From Bradyrhizobium barranii subsp. apii (lineage in GTDB: Bacteria; Pseudomonadota; Alphaproteobacteria; Rhizobiales; Xanthobacteraceae), in NCBI RefSeq assembly GCF_011516635.5, contig NZ_CP096255.1, positions 6,508,501-6,572,500 on the forward strand: DNA of 64,000 bases, in the 5' to 3' direction. The notes under the pieces are model-generated. The model made no database searches. It was not told where the DNA came from and saw nothing but the letters and a program-made list of their open reading frames with translations. A program made the position numbers and the translations under genes. Positions 25,124 to 33,737 of this stretch are shown piece after piece (position 1 is the first letter of the stretch; each line of letters begins with the position of its first letter).

Positions 25124-25155
25124 GGCGCGACGGGGCCCCCCCGCCGCGCCTTTTT
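25124..25155 (+). terminator. Rho-independent terminator of the micro-ORF transcript
   Basis: Stem GGCGCG-A-CGGGG paired with CCCCG-C-CGCGCC, a loop of about three C, then TTTTT at 25151-25155. It ends the short unit before the histidine kinase gene, which reads toward it from the other strand. Confidence 0.8.
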
Positions 25156-25186
25156 CGTGGGTGGCGTCTGCATGGATGAGCTCCGC

Positions 25187-27601
25187 TCAGGCCGGCGGCT
25201 CACCTGCAAGCACCTCGCGGATCTTCTGCGACAGCTCCGATTTCCGGTACGGCTTCCTGAGCAGCGCCAGGCCGGGATCGAGATGTCCTTCGTGGACGAT
25301 GGTGTCGTCGGTGTAGCCGGAGGTGTAGAGCACGCTCGCCCCCGGCCGGCGGAGCCGGACGGCTTCGGCCAATTCCCGTCCGTTCATGCCGCCGGGCATG
25401 ATGATGTCCGTGAACAGGAGATCGAATTTGACGCCCTGGTCGACCAGCGCAAGCGCGGCTGCGCCGTCGCTGGCGGCGAGCGTGCGATAGCCGAGGGTGC
25501 CGAGCTGGGCGATGACATAGCCCTGCACCAGCGGATCGTCCTCGACCACGAGGATCGTCTCGTGCCCGCGTGCCGACGCGGGCGGCTGAACCGGCGCCGT
25601 CCTGGCCGGCGCCTCGCCCTTCGACCGCGGCAGGAACAGCCGCATCACCGTGCCGCGCCCCTCCTCGCTCTCGATGACGACGGTGCCGCCGGTCTGGCGG
25701 GCAAAGCCGTAGACCATGCTGAGCCCAAGTCCGGTGCCACGGCCGACGCCCTTGGTGGTGAAGAACGGCTCGAACACGCGCTCGCGGATGTCGGCCGGGA
25801 TGCCGTGACCGGTGTCGGCCACCGCGATCATCACGAAGGCGCCGCGCATGACATCGCCGTCACCGGCACCGCTGGTGCCGTCGAGGTCGCGGTTCGCGGT
25901 CTCCAGCGTGAGCCGGCCGCCGCCCGGCATCGCGTCACGCGCATTGACGGCGAGATTGACGATCGCCGACGAGAGCTGCGACGGATCTGCCATCGCGGAC
26001 CAGGCGTCGTCCGCGAGCCTGGTCACGATCTCGATATGCTCGCCGAGGATCGGCTTGAGCAGCTTCGCCGTTTCGACCACGAGTGCGTTGACATCGATGT
26101 CGCGGGGCTCCAGCGGCTGGCGGCGCGCGAAGGTCAGCAGCTGCGAGGTGATCTCGGCGCCGCGCGCCGCCGCATCGTCGATCAGCTGTGCGATCGCGGC
26201 GAACTCGGGCTTTTCGGCAAGCCCTTCCTGGATGATCTCGATGGTGCCGGTGATGACCGTGAGCACGTTGTTGAAGTCGTGAGCGACGCCGCCGGTGAGC
26301 TGACCGATCGCGTCCATCTTCTGGGATTGGCGCAGCCGCTCCTCGGCCTCGTGCTGCGCGGTGAGGTCGGTGGCCGACCCGCGATAGCCCATGAAGCGTC
26401 CGTCCGCGGCGAAGATCGGCTGGCCGTTGACGTTGAAATGATGCATACGGCCGGCCACGTCGCGCCCGCGATATTCAAACTTCCGGAACGGCTCATGGCG
26501 GTCCAGCGTCGCCACGTGCGCGCGCCATTTCTCAGGCTCGGCGTCGCGGTCGGAGGCGGCATCTGTGCGGTGCTTGCCGACCAGCGCCTTGTTGTCCATG
26601 CCGAAGGCGCCGGCCCGGTCGGATACGTAGGTGAACCGATGATCCGGTCCGGTCTCCCAGAACCAGTCGGACGCGGTCTCGGCATAGTCGCGGAAACGCT
26701 CTTCACTGGCACGCGCGTCCTCTTCGGCGCGCCGGCGGATATTCAGGTCGCGCTCGAGATTTGCGTTGGCCTCGCGCAGCTCGCCATAGGCGCGCCCGAG
26801 ATTCGCGCACATCGCGTTGAAGGCGTCGATCACCTTGTCCAGCTCGTCGGGATCGCGGGGCGGCCGGCGCTCGAGGTGCAAAGGCGGCGGCGGCCGCGAC
26901 AGGCTGTATTGGCCGACGAACTCGGCGATGGCGACCAGATGCCGCGTCACCAGCAGATGGAACATGTAGATGATGAACAGCGAGACGACAAAGGTCTTCG
27001 CGGCCTGGCTTGCAAGAATGACTAGGGCACGGTTGAGCAATTGCCGATAGACGTCTGTCAGCGTCGCCTCGACATGGAGCACGCCGATCGGGCGTGACGT
27101 CCCCTGGACGCTGTAGTTCAGCGGATAGTCGCGTGTCACGGCTGAGCGGGTGCTCGGCTCGCCGACCGCGACACGGATCGGATTGGGACGATCGGCGATC
27201 TCGCGCACCTCGGCGGCGCGGATGTCGGGCAGCCGCAGGATGCCGTCGAGCTGGAGCTCGAGCTGGTTCTGGTCGAGATTCCACAGGCTCTCGCCGAGGC
27301 TGCCGGTCGTGCTGCGGCCGATCTCGTCGAGCCGCGTCTCGATGACGCCGACCTCACGGTCGTAGTCGAGATAGAGCTGAAGGGCGGTCAGCATCAGCGT
27401 GACGATCGAAGAGAACAGCAGCACGGCGGCCAGCAGACGCGGCCCGACGCCGCTGCGCGACCAGTTGAAGATCCGCGACAGCAGCGCTCCGATCATCGCT
27501 GGCGCAAATGCAGCGCCGATCCCGCTCAAATCCTGCTTCGCGGCCGCCGGGGGACCGGCGCGACTGCTGCGCTTGGAGTCCTCGTCGCCTGCATTACCCA
27601 T
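25187..27601 (-). CDS. Hybrid sensor histidine kinase (PAS, HisKA, HATPase, REC)
   Basis: 804 residues from ATG at 27601 (GGGGA upstream; longer frame unlikely). Membrane helices at about 55-77 and 203-218 bracket a periplasmic sensor domain. HAMP-like linker 220-290, PAS domain about 300-420. The dimerisation box has His441 in GGVAHDFNN. ATPase motifs are NLAVNARDAM, DTGHGIP and GTGLGLSM. A receiver domain from about 680 has Asp732 in FTDIIMP and Lys783. Family knowledge: such hybrids phosphorylate their own receiver. The divergent periplasmic protein at 27918 may supply the ligand or sense with it. Confidence 0.92.
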   Translation of the reverse strand: MGNAGDEDSKRSSRAGPPAAAKQDLSGIGAAFAPAMIGALLSRIFNWSRSGVGPRLLAAVLLFSSIVTLMLTALQLYLDYDREVGVIETRLDEIGRSTTGSLGESLWNLDQNQLELQLDGILRLPDIRAAEVREIADRPNPIRVAVGEPSTRSAVTRDYPLNYSVQGTSRPIGVLHVEATLTDVYRQLLNRALVILASQAAKTFVVSLFIIYMFHLLVTRHLVAIAEFVGQYSLSRPPPPLHLERRPPRDPDELDKVIDAFNAMCANLGRAYGELREANANLERDLNIRRRAEEDARASEERFRDYAETASDWFWETGPDHRFTYVSDRAGAFGMDNKALVGKHRTDAASDRDAEPEKWRAHVATLDRHEPFRKFEYRGRDVAGRMHHFNVNGQPIFAADGRFMGYRGSATDLTAQHEAEERLRQSQKMDAIGQLTGGVAHDFNNVLTVITGTIEIIQEGLAEKPEFAAIAQLIDDAAARGAEITSQLLTFARRQPLEPRDIDVNALVVETAKLLKPILGEHIEIVTRLADDAWSAMADPSQLSSAIVNLAVNARDAMPGGGRLTLETANRDLDGTSGAGDGDVMRGAFVMIAVADTGHGIPADIRERVFEPFFTTKGVGRGTGLGLSMVYGFARQTGGTVVIESEEGRGTVMRLFLPRSKGEAPARTAPVQPPASARGHETILVVEDDPLVQGYVIAQLGTLGYRTLAASDGAAALALVDQGVKFDLLFTDIIMPGGMNGRELAEAVRLRRPGASVLYTSGYTDDTIVHEGHLDPGLALLRKPYRKSELSQKIREVLAGEPPA

Positions 27602-27917
27602 GCACCACGTCCCCGGAATGGCGGCACCCTGCTCCGGACGGCGGGTCGCCGCCGCGAGCAATTCGACAGTTGAAATTCTCTCATCACGCGAAGCGTGGCG
27701 ATCCTGCCGGCCCATGGGCGGCTTGGCGGGGTCTTGTCTTGCGCCCAGCAGCAGGATTCTCGCGCAAACTATCACTTCGCGTACTGGAATGACATTGGCT
27801 AAAGTCCGCAGTCGCCTGCAAGACAAGCGAGCGGTGCGGCCGCCACGCGGGTGCCACCCAGGTGGATCGCGGCCATCCGAATCCAATGGTAGCCATGCAG
27901 GGCAAAGGAGACGCGTC
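27602..27917. promoter_or_regulatory. Divergent intergenic region kinase / periplasmic protein
   Basis: 316 bases with no gene I can support. It must hold the promoters of the divergent kinase and periplasmic protein genes. I see no clear palindrome or repeat in it. Confidence 0.4.
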
Positions 27918-28631
27918 ATGTGGCGGATCATCGTCGCCTGCCTGTCATTGCTCGCCGCCGGTCCGTCGCACGCGCAGGAGCTGATCCGGCTGGCGCGGAT
28001 CGCCGACATCCCGGATCAATATGTCGGCGGCGAGATGCTGCGGGCCGTCTACGCCAAGCTGAATATCAAGCTGGCGTTCGAGGACGTCCCCGGCAAGCGC
28101 GCGCTGGCGCTGTCGAGCGCCGGCGAGGTCGACGGCGAGATCCAGCGGATCGGAACGCTCTCCAGCGACTATCCGACGCTGATTCAGGTGACGCCGGCGA
28201 TCAACTACATCGAGCCGACGGTCTTCGCGACGAAACTTCGTTTCGACGTCACCGGCTGGAATTCGATCAGGGAGTACAGCATCGGAATCGTCCGCGGCGT
28301 CGGCTCCTCAGAGGCCGGGACACGCGGCATGGCCCGCGTCACCGCGACCACCAGCCTCGAGAACATGATCAGGATGCTCGACGCCGAGCGTTTCGAGCTG
28401 ATGGTCACCGACCTCTTCAGCGGGCTCGTGGCGGTGAGGAAACTCAATCTGCAGGCCAGGATTGTCCCGCTCTCGCCACCGCTGGAGCGCATCCACATCT
28501 ACCATTATTTGCACGAACGCCATCGCGATCTGGTGCCGAAGGTCGGCAAGGTGATCGCGCAGATGGAAGCGAGCGGCGAGCTGGCAACGCTGCGCGAGGC
28601 GCTGGTCAAACAGGTCCTGAGCGCGCCGTGA
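27918..28631 (+). CDS. Periplasmic solute-binding protein-like (SBP family 3 fold)
   Basis: 237 residues from ATG at 27918 (AAAGGAG upstream). The signal peptide is residues 1-19 (ending SHAQ). The mature part starts ELIRLARIADIPDQYVGGEM, with an SBP-3-like pattern: VDGEIQRIGTL, a hinge YIEPTVFATKL, and SLENMIRMLDAERFELMVTD. No permease or ATPase is nearby. It is divergent from the sensor kinase, so a role as signal-binding partner is plausible. Confidence 0.8.
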   Translation: MWRIIVACLSLLAAGPSHAQELIRLARIADIPDQYVGGEMLRAVYAKLNIKLAFEDVPGKRALALSSAGEVDGEIQRIGTLSSDYPTLIQVTPAINYIEPTVFATKLRFDVTGWNSIREYSIGIVRGVGSSEAGTRGMARVTATTSLENMIRMLDAERFELMVTDLFSGLVAVRKLNLQARIVPLSPPLERIHIYHYLHERHRDLVPKVGKVIAQMEASGELATLREALVKQVLSAP

Positions 28632-28641
28632 CGGCGCCGGC

Positions 28642-28845
28642 TCAGCTCGCGCGAAGCCGCTCACGCAGGGCAACGGCGGCAATCAGCACGCCGACGCACC
28701 AGGCCATGACCGCCCGATGAGGCTCGTCGCCGAGCAGCACGGTGATAATGCTCGTCAGCAGGCACGGCGCGATTGCCTTCCGCGTCCGGCTCATCAGCGC
28801 AAGCAGGAACGGCATCGTCGCGATCGATATTTGCAGGACGTCCAT
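28642..28845 (-). CDS. Small membrane protein, hypothetical
   Basis: 67 residues from ATG at 28845 (a GTG at 28884 would add 13). Two or three hydrophobic stretches: DVLQISIATMPFLLALM, PCLLTSIITVLLG and MAWCVGVLIAAVALRE. No family is recognised. It is close downstream of the small 59-residue gene on the same strand and convergent with the periplasmic protein gene. Confidence 0.55.
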   Translation of the reverse strand: MDVLQISIATMPFLLALMSRTRKAIAPCLLTSIITVLLGDEPHRAVMAWCVGVLIAAVALRERLRAS

Positions 28846-28871
28846 GTCGAGAGACGGTGTCGCCGAAGGCT

Positions 28872-29051
28872 TCAGAAGCCACACACATTGAGCGCGCGCG
28901 GGCGTTTTCCGCGGCGGCTTTCGACGATCCGCTCGCCGCCGTTCTCGGCCGAGCTGCCGTAATAGCGGTGGTGGCCGGACTGGTCGTGCAAATCCGCGGC
29001 TTCCGACTTTCCCGCCCGACGCGCGTCGCAGATGATCTTTATGGTCGACAT
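28872..29051 (-). CDS. Small basic protein, 59 residues
   Basis: ATG at 29051 follows CGGAGGCGGCC. It reads MSTIKIICDARRAGKSEAAD, then LHDQSGHHRYYGSSAENGGE and a basic RRGKRPRALNVCGF end. Polar, two Cys, no signal peptide or membrane helix. Codon use is GC-rich at third positions. It is followed by the small membrane protein gene, possibly one transcript. No family recognised. Confidence 0.55.
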   Translation of the reverse strand: MSTIKIICDARRAGKSEAADLHDQSGHHRYYGSSAENGGERIVESRRGKRPRALNVCGF

Positions 29052-29248
29052 GGCCGCCTCCGAAGTGTTCTTGGTGGCAATCAGTCGCCTCGGCTTTGGG
29101 CAGCGTTCACCTCCGAGGGCGGCAATCGGGTTTCAGGACGGTTTCGTCGCAACTTGCGCGACGCAATATGTTAGTCTCCGGGATTGTCGGTATCGGCGGC
29201 GCTCATACATCCTTCCGACTGCGAGCTTGAAAAACAAACGAGGTGACG

Positions 29249-29629
29249 ATGCTTTACGCCATCCTGGCCTACCACGTGGAAGACGAGATTTTGTCCTGGA
29301 CGGCAGAGCAGGACGCCGCGGTCGTGGCCAAAGTGATCGAGGTTCAGGCGCCCTTGAGGGCAAGCGGACACCTTGGGCCGGCCGCCCGTCTGGATGAGAC
29401 CCGAAAGGCGCACACCTTGCGCGGCCCCGGCGCGGGCATGGTGCTGGACGGCCCGTTTGCCGAGACCAAGGAGCAGCTTCTCGGCTTCCACCTCGTCGAC
29501 TACGATACCGATGAGGAAGCGATCGCGGCGGCGCGGAAGCTGCGCGAGGTCAACCCGTCGGCGGTCTACGAAATCCGTCCGGTCAAGCTTTACGTGCCGG
29601 CCGACGGGTTCGGCGCGACAAAGGGATGA
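29249..29629 (+). CDS. YCII-related domain protein
   Basis: 126 residues; ATG at 29249 with ACGAGGTG upstream (GTG at 29243 is an alternative). It has the DGPFAETKEQLLGF motif, which defines the DGPF/YCII subfamily of ferredoxin-like dimers, preceded by a His-containing strand (LAYHVEDE). Related genes often accompany ECF sigma factors, but none is here. A catalytic role is uncertain. Confidence 0.87.
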   Translation: MLYAILAYHVEDEILSWTAEQDAAVVAKVIEVQAPLRASGHLGPAARLDETRKAHTLRGPGAGMVLDGPFAETKEQLLGFHLVDYDTDEEAIAAARKLREVNPSAVYEIRPVKLYVPADGFGATKG

Positions 29630-29638
29630 GCCGCCGCC

Positions 29639-30229
29639 TCACGCCTCTGGTTCGGCCCGCCCGACGTAGAAGCGCTGGATCAGCAGCCCGCCAAAGGCGA
29701 TGAACCACACGTAGGGCGCGACGTGCGGCGCGAAGGCCGCAACGATCGTGCCCGGAATGAACACCAGCAGCGGAAACATCGAGGCCATGATCTCGTGGCG
29801 CCAGCCGCCCAAAATCGTCCACCACAGCCAGGCATTGAGGCCGGCGATCGCGGTCAGATGCAGGCCGTACAGCACGGCCACCGCGCTGCTTATGCTGTAA
29901 TTGGTGTAGAGGCCGTTGGTCACCGGCAGCAGCACGATCGACAACAGGAAGAACAGGTTGAGGATCACCATGCCGCGGCTGCCCACGGGCTGGCGCGCGA
30001 GCCGGCGGTGGTGGCTGATCCAGAACACGCCGGCGATGATGAAGCTGAGCGCGAGACCGGCGAGCTTGCCGGAATAGACATGGGCGAGATCGCTCCAGTT
30101 CGGGGCACTGGTGAACACCGCGGCCTTGGGCAGGTCGTAGGCGAGTAGCGTCATGGCGACACCAAAGATGGTGTTGCTGAGCGACTCCAGCCGCCGCATC
30201 TCGAACTGGTCGGGCTTGAGCTCGGTCAT
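29639..30229 (-). CDS. TMEM175/DUF1211 family membrane protein
   Basis: 196 residues with about six membrane helices. The first helix carries MRRLESLSNTIFGVAMTLLAYDL, the (R/F)-x-E-x-(L/F)-S-D-x-x-(F)-A-(I) signature of TMEM175-like bacterial potassium channels (DUF1211), with Asn in place of the usual Asp. Later helices include WISHHRRL. Potassium conductance is family knowledge only. It is convergent with the YCII gene. Confidence 0.82.
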   Translation of the reverse strand: MTELKPDQFEMRRLESLSNTIFGVAMTLLAYDLPKAAVFTSAPNWSDLAHVYSGKLAGLALSFIIAGVFWISHHRRLARQPVGSRGMVILNLFFLLSIVLLPVTNGLYTNYSISSAVAVLYGLHLTAIAGLNAWLWWTILGGWRHEIMASMFPLLVFIPGTIVAAFAPHVAPYVWFIAFGGLLIQRFYVGRAEPEA

Positions 30230-30357
30230 GCCGGTTGCGCGCTTCTCGGGCTGGAACTTCGGGCCGTCTTGTCCCTAGGTCTTAACATTGGTTCCGTCCA
30301 GCCGCATTGCGATTCGCGCCGGGATCGCCGACTCTCACCCTTTCACGGGGGCGATTC

Positions 30358-32415
30358 GTGGCGACATATCTGGATACGCTCAATGCGGAGCAGCGCCGCG
30401 CCGTGGAGCATGGCGTCGCCGATGGCGCGACCGTGGGCGCGCCCCTGCTCGTCATTGCCGGGGCGGGCTCCGGCAAGACCAATACGCTCGCCCATCGCGT
30501 CGCGCACCTGATCGTCGCGGGCGCCGATCCACGACGCATCCTCCTGATGACGTTCTCCCGCCGCGCCGCGGCCGAGATGGCCGGCCGGGTCGAGCGCATC
30601 GCACGAAAGGTGCTGGGCGAGAACAATGCCGCGATCATGCGCGACGCCCTCACCTGGGCCGGCACGTTCCATGGCATCGGCGCGCGCCTCCTGCGCGAAT
30701 ATGCCGAGCGGATCGGCGTCGATCCAGCCTTCACCATCCACGACCGCGAGGATTCCGCCGACCTGATGAATCTGGTCCGGCACGAGCGCGGCCTGTCGAA
30801 GACCGAGAGCCGCTTTCCCGCCAAGGGCACGTGCCTGTCGATCTACTCGCGCTGCGTCAATGCCGAGATGGAGATCGAAAAGGTGCTCGGCCAGCACTAT
30901 CCCTGGTGCGCGGGCTGGGCCGCCGAGCTGAAGGGCCTGTTCGCGGCCTATGTCGAGGCCAAGCAGGCCCAGCACGTGCTGGATTACGACGACCTCCTGC
31001 TCTACTGGTCGCAGATGATGAGCGATACGCTGATCGCCGAAGAGATCGGCGGCCGCTTCGATCACGTGCTGGTCGACGAATATCAGGACACCAACCGCCT
31101 GCAATCCTCGATCCTGCTGGCGCTGAAGCCGGATGGACGCGGGCTGACCGTGGTCGGCGACGACGCGCAGTCGATCTATTCATTCCGCGCCGCCACTGTT
31201 CGCAACATCCTGGATTTTCCGCAAAGCTTCTCCCCCCACGCCGAGATGATCACGCTCGACCGCAACTATCGCTCGACCCAACCCGTGCTGGCGGCGGCCA
31301 ACGGCGTCATCGGGCTTGCGCGCGAACGCTTCACCAAGAACCTTTGGACCGACCGCACTTCGTCGCAGAAGCCGCAGCTCGTCACCGTCCACGACGAGGC
31401 CGACCAGGCCCGCTACATCGTCGAGGAGGTGCTGGCCAACCGCGAGCAAGGCGCGCTGCTCAAGCACCAGGCGGTGCTGTTCCGGACGTCCTCGCATTCC
31501 GGTCCGCTGGAGATCGATCTGACCCGCCGCAACATCCCCTTCGTCAAGTTCGGCGGACTGAAATTTCTCGATGCCGCGCATGTCAAGGACGTGCTGGCGC
31601 TGCTGCGCTTTGCCGAAAATCCGCGCGATCGCGTCGCCGGTTTCCGCATCCTGCACCTGTTGCCGGGCATCGGCCCCGCCACCGCGCAGCGCGTGCTCGA
31701 CCAGATGGCGGAGAGCACCGACCCGCTTGTCGCGCTCGGCCAGCTTGCAGTGCCGCCACGCAGCGGCGCCGAGTGGACCGACTTCGTCCGCACGGTCGGA
31801 AATCTGCGTTACTCGGAATGGCCCGCCGACCTCGAGCGCGTGCGGCTCTGGTATGAGCCGCATCTCGATCGCATCCACGAGGATTCCGAGACGCGCCGCG
31901 CCGATCTCATGCAGCTCGAGCAGATCGCGAGCGGCTATGCCTCGCGCGAGAAATTCCTGACCGAGCTCCCGCTCGACCCGCCGGATGCGACCAGCGACAA
32001 ATCAGGTCCTCCGCTCCGCGACGAGGACTATCTGATCCTCTCCACCATCCACTCCGCCAAGGGCCAGGAATGGAAGTCGGTGTTCGTGCTCAACGTCGTC
32101 GACGGCTGCATGCCGTCGGATCTCGGCGCCGGTACCTCGGCCGAGCTTGAGGAGGAGCGCCGCCTGCTCTATGTCGCGATGACGCGCGCCAAGGACGATC
32201 TGCATCTTGTCGTGCCGCAGCGCTTCTTCACCCACGGCCAGCAAGCCAAGGGCGATCGCCACGTCTACGCCTCGCGCACCCGCTTCATCCCGGAATCCCT
32301 CGTCTATCTGTTCGAGCGCACCGCCTGGCCGAAGGCGGCTTCGGCTGCGGCCCGCGCTGCGGCGCAGGGCCCGAAGATCGATATCGGGGCGCGGATGCGG
32401 GGGATGTGGCGGTAG
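30358..32415 (+). CDS. UvrD/Rep-like ATP-dependent DNA helicase
   Basis: 685 residues from GTG at 30358 (GGGGGCG upstream; TTG at 30307 also in frame). Superfamily 1A motifs: GAGSGKT (35-41), TFSRRAAAEM (Ia), VDEYQDTN (II), VGDDAQSIYSFRAA (III), LDRNYRST (IV), STIHSAKGQEWKSVFV (V) and RRLLYVAMTRAKDDL (VI). It should unwind DNA 3' to 5' in repair. It is shorter than a typical UvrD and single. It is a paralogue of the housekeeping UvrD rather than that gene itself, I infer. Confidence 0.93.
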   Translation: MATYLDTLNAEQRRAVEHGVADGATVGAPLLVIAGAGSGKTNTLAHRVAHLIVAGADPRRILLMTFSRRAAAEMAGRVERIARKVLGENNAAIMRDALTWAGTFHGIGARLLREYAERIGVDPAFTIHDREDSADLMNLVRHERGLSKTESRFPAKGTCLSIYSRCVNAEMEIEKVLGQHYPWCAGWAAELKGLFAAYVEAKQAQHVLDYDDLLLYWSQMMSDTLIAEEIGGRFDHVLVDEYQDTNRLQSSILLALKPDGRGLTVVGDDAQSIYSFRAATVRNILDFPQSFSPHAEMITLDRNYRSTQPVLAAANGVIGLARERFTKNLWTDRTSSQKPQLVTVHDEADQARYIVEEVLANREQGALLKHQAVLFRTSSHSGPLEIDLTRRNIPFVKFGGLKFLDAAHVKDVLALLRFAENPRDRVAGFRILHLLPGIGPATAQRVLDQMAESTDPLVALGQLAVPPRSGAEWTDFVRTVGNLRYSEWPADLERVRLWYEPHLDRIHEDSETRRADLMQLEQIASGYASREKFLTELPLDPPDATSDKSGPPLRDEDYLILSTIHSAKGQEWKSVFVLNVVDGCMPSDLGAGTSAELEEERRLLYVAMTRAKDDLHLVVPQRFFTHGQQAKGDRHVYASRTRFIPESLVYLFERTAWPKAASAAARAAAQGPKIDIGARMRGMWR

Positions 32416-32443
32416 CGCAGGGTTGTTTAGACGTGTGTTCCTA

Positions 32444-32478
32444 ACGCGAACCGGTATCCTCTTCGCTCGAAAACGCTT
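32444..32478 (-). repeat. Dispersed repeat (GCGTTTTCGAGCGAA type), copy 1
   Basis: About 33 bases that read in reverse as GCGTTTTCGAGCGAAG and GGATACCGGTTCGCGT. The same sequence occurs at 39291-39322 on the plus strand with about two differences. Both copies lie right after a stop codon (helicase, RlmB-like gene). Confidence 0.75.
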
Positions 32479-33725
32479 TAAGCGTTCAGCCGGTCGAACT
32501 GGACCTTGCCTGCCTTCATCACCATCGGGATGTGCTCGCCCTGGCCGAGCAGGCAGGCCACATCGCGCAGCGGGTTGCCGTCGACCACGAGCAGGTCCGC
32601 AATAGCGTCGGGCGCGATCCGGCCGAGCTTGCCCTCCATGCCGAGCACTTCGGCGCCGATCAAAGTCGCGCTGGCGATGACGGAGCGCGCTCCCAGAATT
32701 TCGGCGCGAATGCGGAATTCGTCGCTCTGGAGGCGTTGAGAAGCTCCAAGCAGATCGCTGCCAAATCCCATCTTTACCCCGGCGTCGCGATAGATCGCGA
32801 GCGAACGCAGACCGGCGTCGCGGACATCGGCGATCTTGGCCACGCTCTCCGGCGGCAGGCCGTATTGGGCGCCCTCGTTGGCCAGCGCCTCGTAGGTGAC
32901 GAGGGTCGGCACCACATAGGCACCCTTTTCGGCCATCAGGCGCGCGGTCGGAGCATCGACCAGATTGCCATGCTCGATGGTGCGCACGCCGCAGCGAACC
33001 GCGCGTTCGATGGCGGCAGCGGTGTAGGCGTGGGCGAGCACGTAGGTCTGGCGCCCGCGCGCCTCCTCGACGATGGCGCGGATCTCGTCCTCGGAGTAGC
33101 CGAAGGCGCCGACCGGATCGGTCGGTGAAGCGACGCCGCCGGACGCCATGATCTTGATCTGGTCGGCGCCCATCTGGAGCTCCTCGCGTGCCGCCCTGCG
33201 CACGCCATCGACGCCGTCGGCAACGCGCGCCAGCGCCCCGACACGCACGCAGCAGGGACACGGGGCGTCGCTCGCGAGGTAATCCGAGCGCGCCCGCATA
33301 TCACCGTGGCCGCCGGTCTGGCTGAGCGCACGGCCGGAGACGAACAGCCGCGGCCCGTCGGTCAGGCCGGTCTCGATCGCCTGCTTCAGCGCATGGCCGG
33401 CGCCGCCGGCGTCGCGGACGGTGGTAAAGCCACGCCGCAGCATGCCGCGCAGCAGCAGCGTCGAGCGCAGCGTCACCAGCACGTTCGGCATGTGCACCTG
33501 CTGCGCCAGGTTAAGCTCAACGGCGATGGCGTGCACATGCAGGTCGATCAGGCCGGGCATCAGCGTCCTGCCCTTGAGATCGATGGTGCGATCGGCGGTG
33601 GCCTGGATCGGCCGGTCCGAGACCTCCTTGATCAGGCTGTCTTCGACCAGCACATCATGGCCTGCCAGCAATTCCGCCTGGAGCGGATCGAGCAGCGCGG
33701 CGTTCTTGAAGAGGATGCTGGACAT
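32478..33725 (-). CDS. Metal-dependent amidohydrolase
   Basis: 415 residues of the amidohydrolase superfamily. The first metal motif LMPGLIDLHVHA has His63 and His65, the bridging Lys sits in ADQIKIMASGG, further ligand histidines in HAYT and EHGN, and Asp in GFGSDLLG. The C-terminal ADLLVVDGNPLRDV closes the composite domain. Close relatives act as Xaa-Pro dipeptidase or aryl carbamidases. It is downstream of the GAF and MFS genes on the same strand, so it may hydrolyse the imported compound. Confidence 0.9.
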   Translation of the reverse strand: MSSILFKNAALLDPLQAELLAGHDVLVEDSLIKEVSDRPIQATADRTIDLKGRTLMPGLIDLHVHAIAVELNLAQQVHMPNVLVTLRSTLLLRGMLRRGFTTVRDAGGAGHALKQAIETGLTDGPRLFVSGRALSQTGGHGDMRARSDYLASDAPCPCCVRVGALARVADGVDGVRRAAREELQMGADQIKIMASGGVASPTDPVGAFGYSEDEIRAIVEEARGRQTYVLAHAYTAAAIERAVRCGVRTIEHGNLVDAPTARLMAEKGAYVVPTLVTYEALANEGAQYGLPPESVAKIADVRDAGLRSLAIYRDAGVKMGFGSDLLGASQRLQSDEFRIRAEILGARSVIASATLIGAEVLGMEGKLGRIAPDAIADLLVVDGNPLRDVACLLGQGEHIPMVMKAGKVQFDRLNA

Positions 33726-33737
33726 CGCGGAATCCTG

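Larger units (their letters stand above)
25003..25155 (+). ncRNA. Short transcript unit: anti-anti-SD leader, micro-ORF and terminator
   Basis: AAAGGAGGTGATCC at 25003-25016 is the exact complement of the 16S rRNA 3' tail. It leads a 14-codon frame (25018-25062) and is followed by a GC-rich hairpin with T5 (25124-25155). GAGGTGA (25007-25013) can pair with TCACCTC inside the frame (25038-25044), so the ribosome site could fold away. Transcription start is not determined. I have a general memory that very short peptides with extended ribosome sites occur in Bradyrhizobium, which I could not check. Confidence 0.6.

Noticed and set aside
25157..27025. A 622-codon plus-strand frame over the histidine kinase
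   Set aside because: Antisense to the kinase, whose H, N, G and receiver motifs are all intact on the minus strand.
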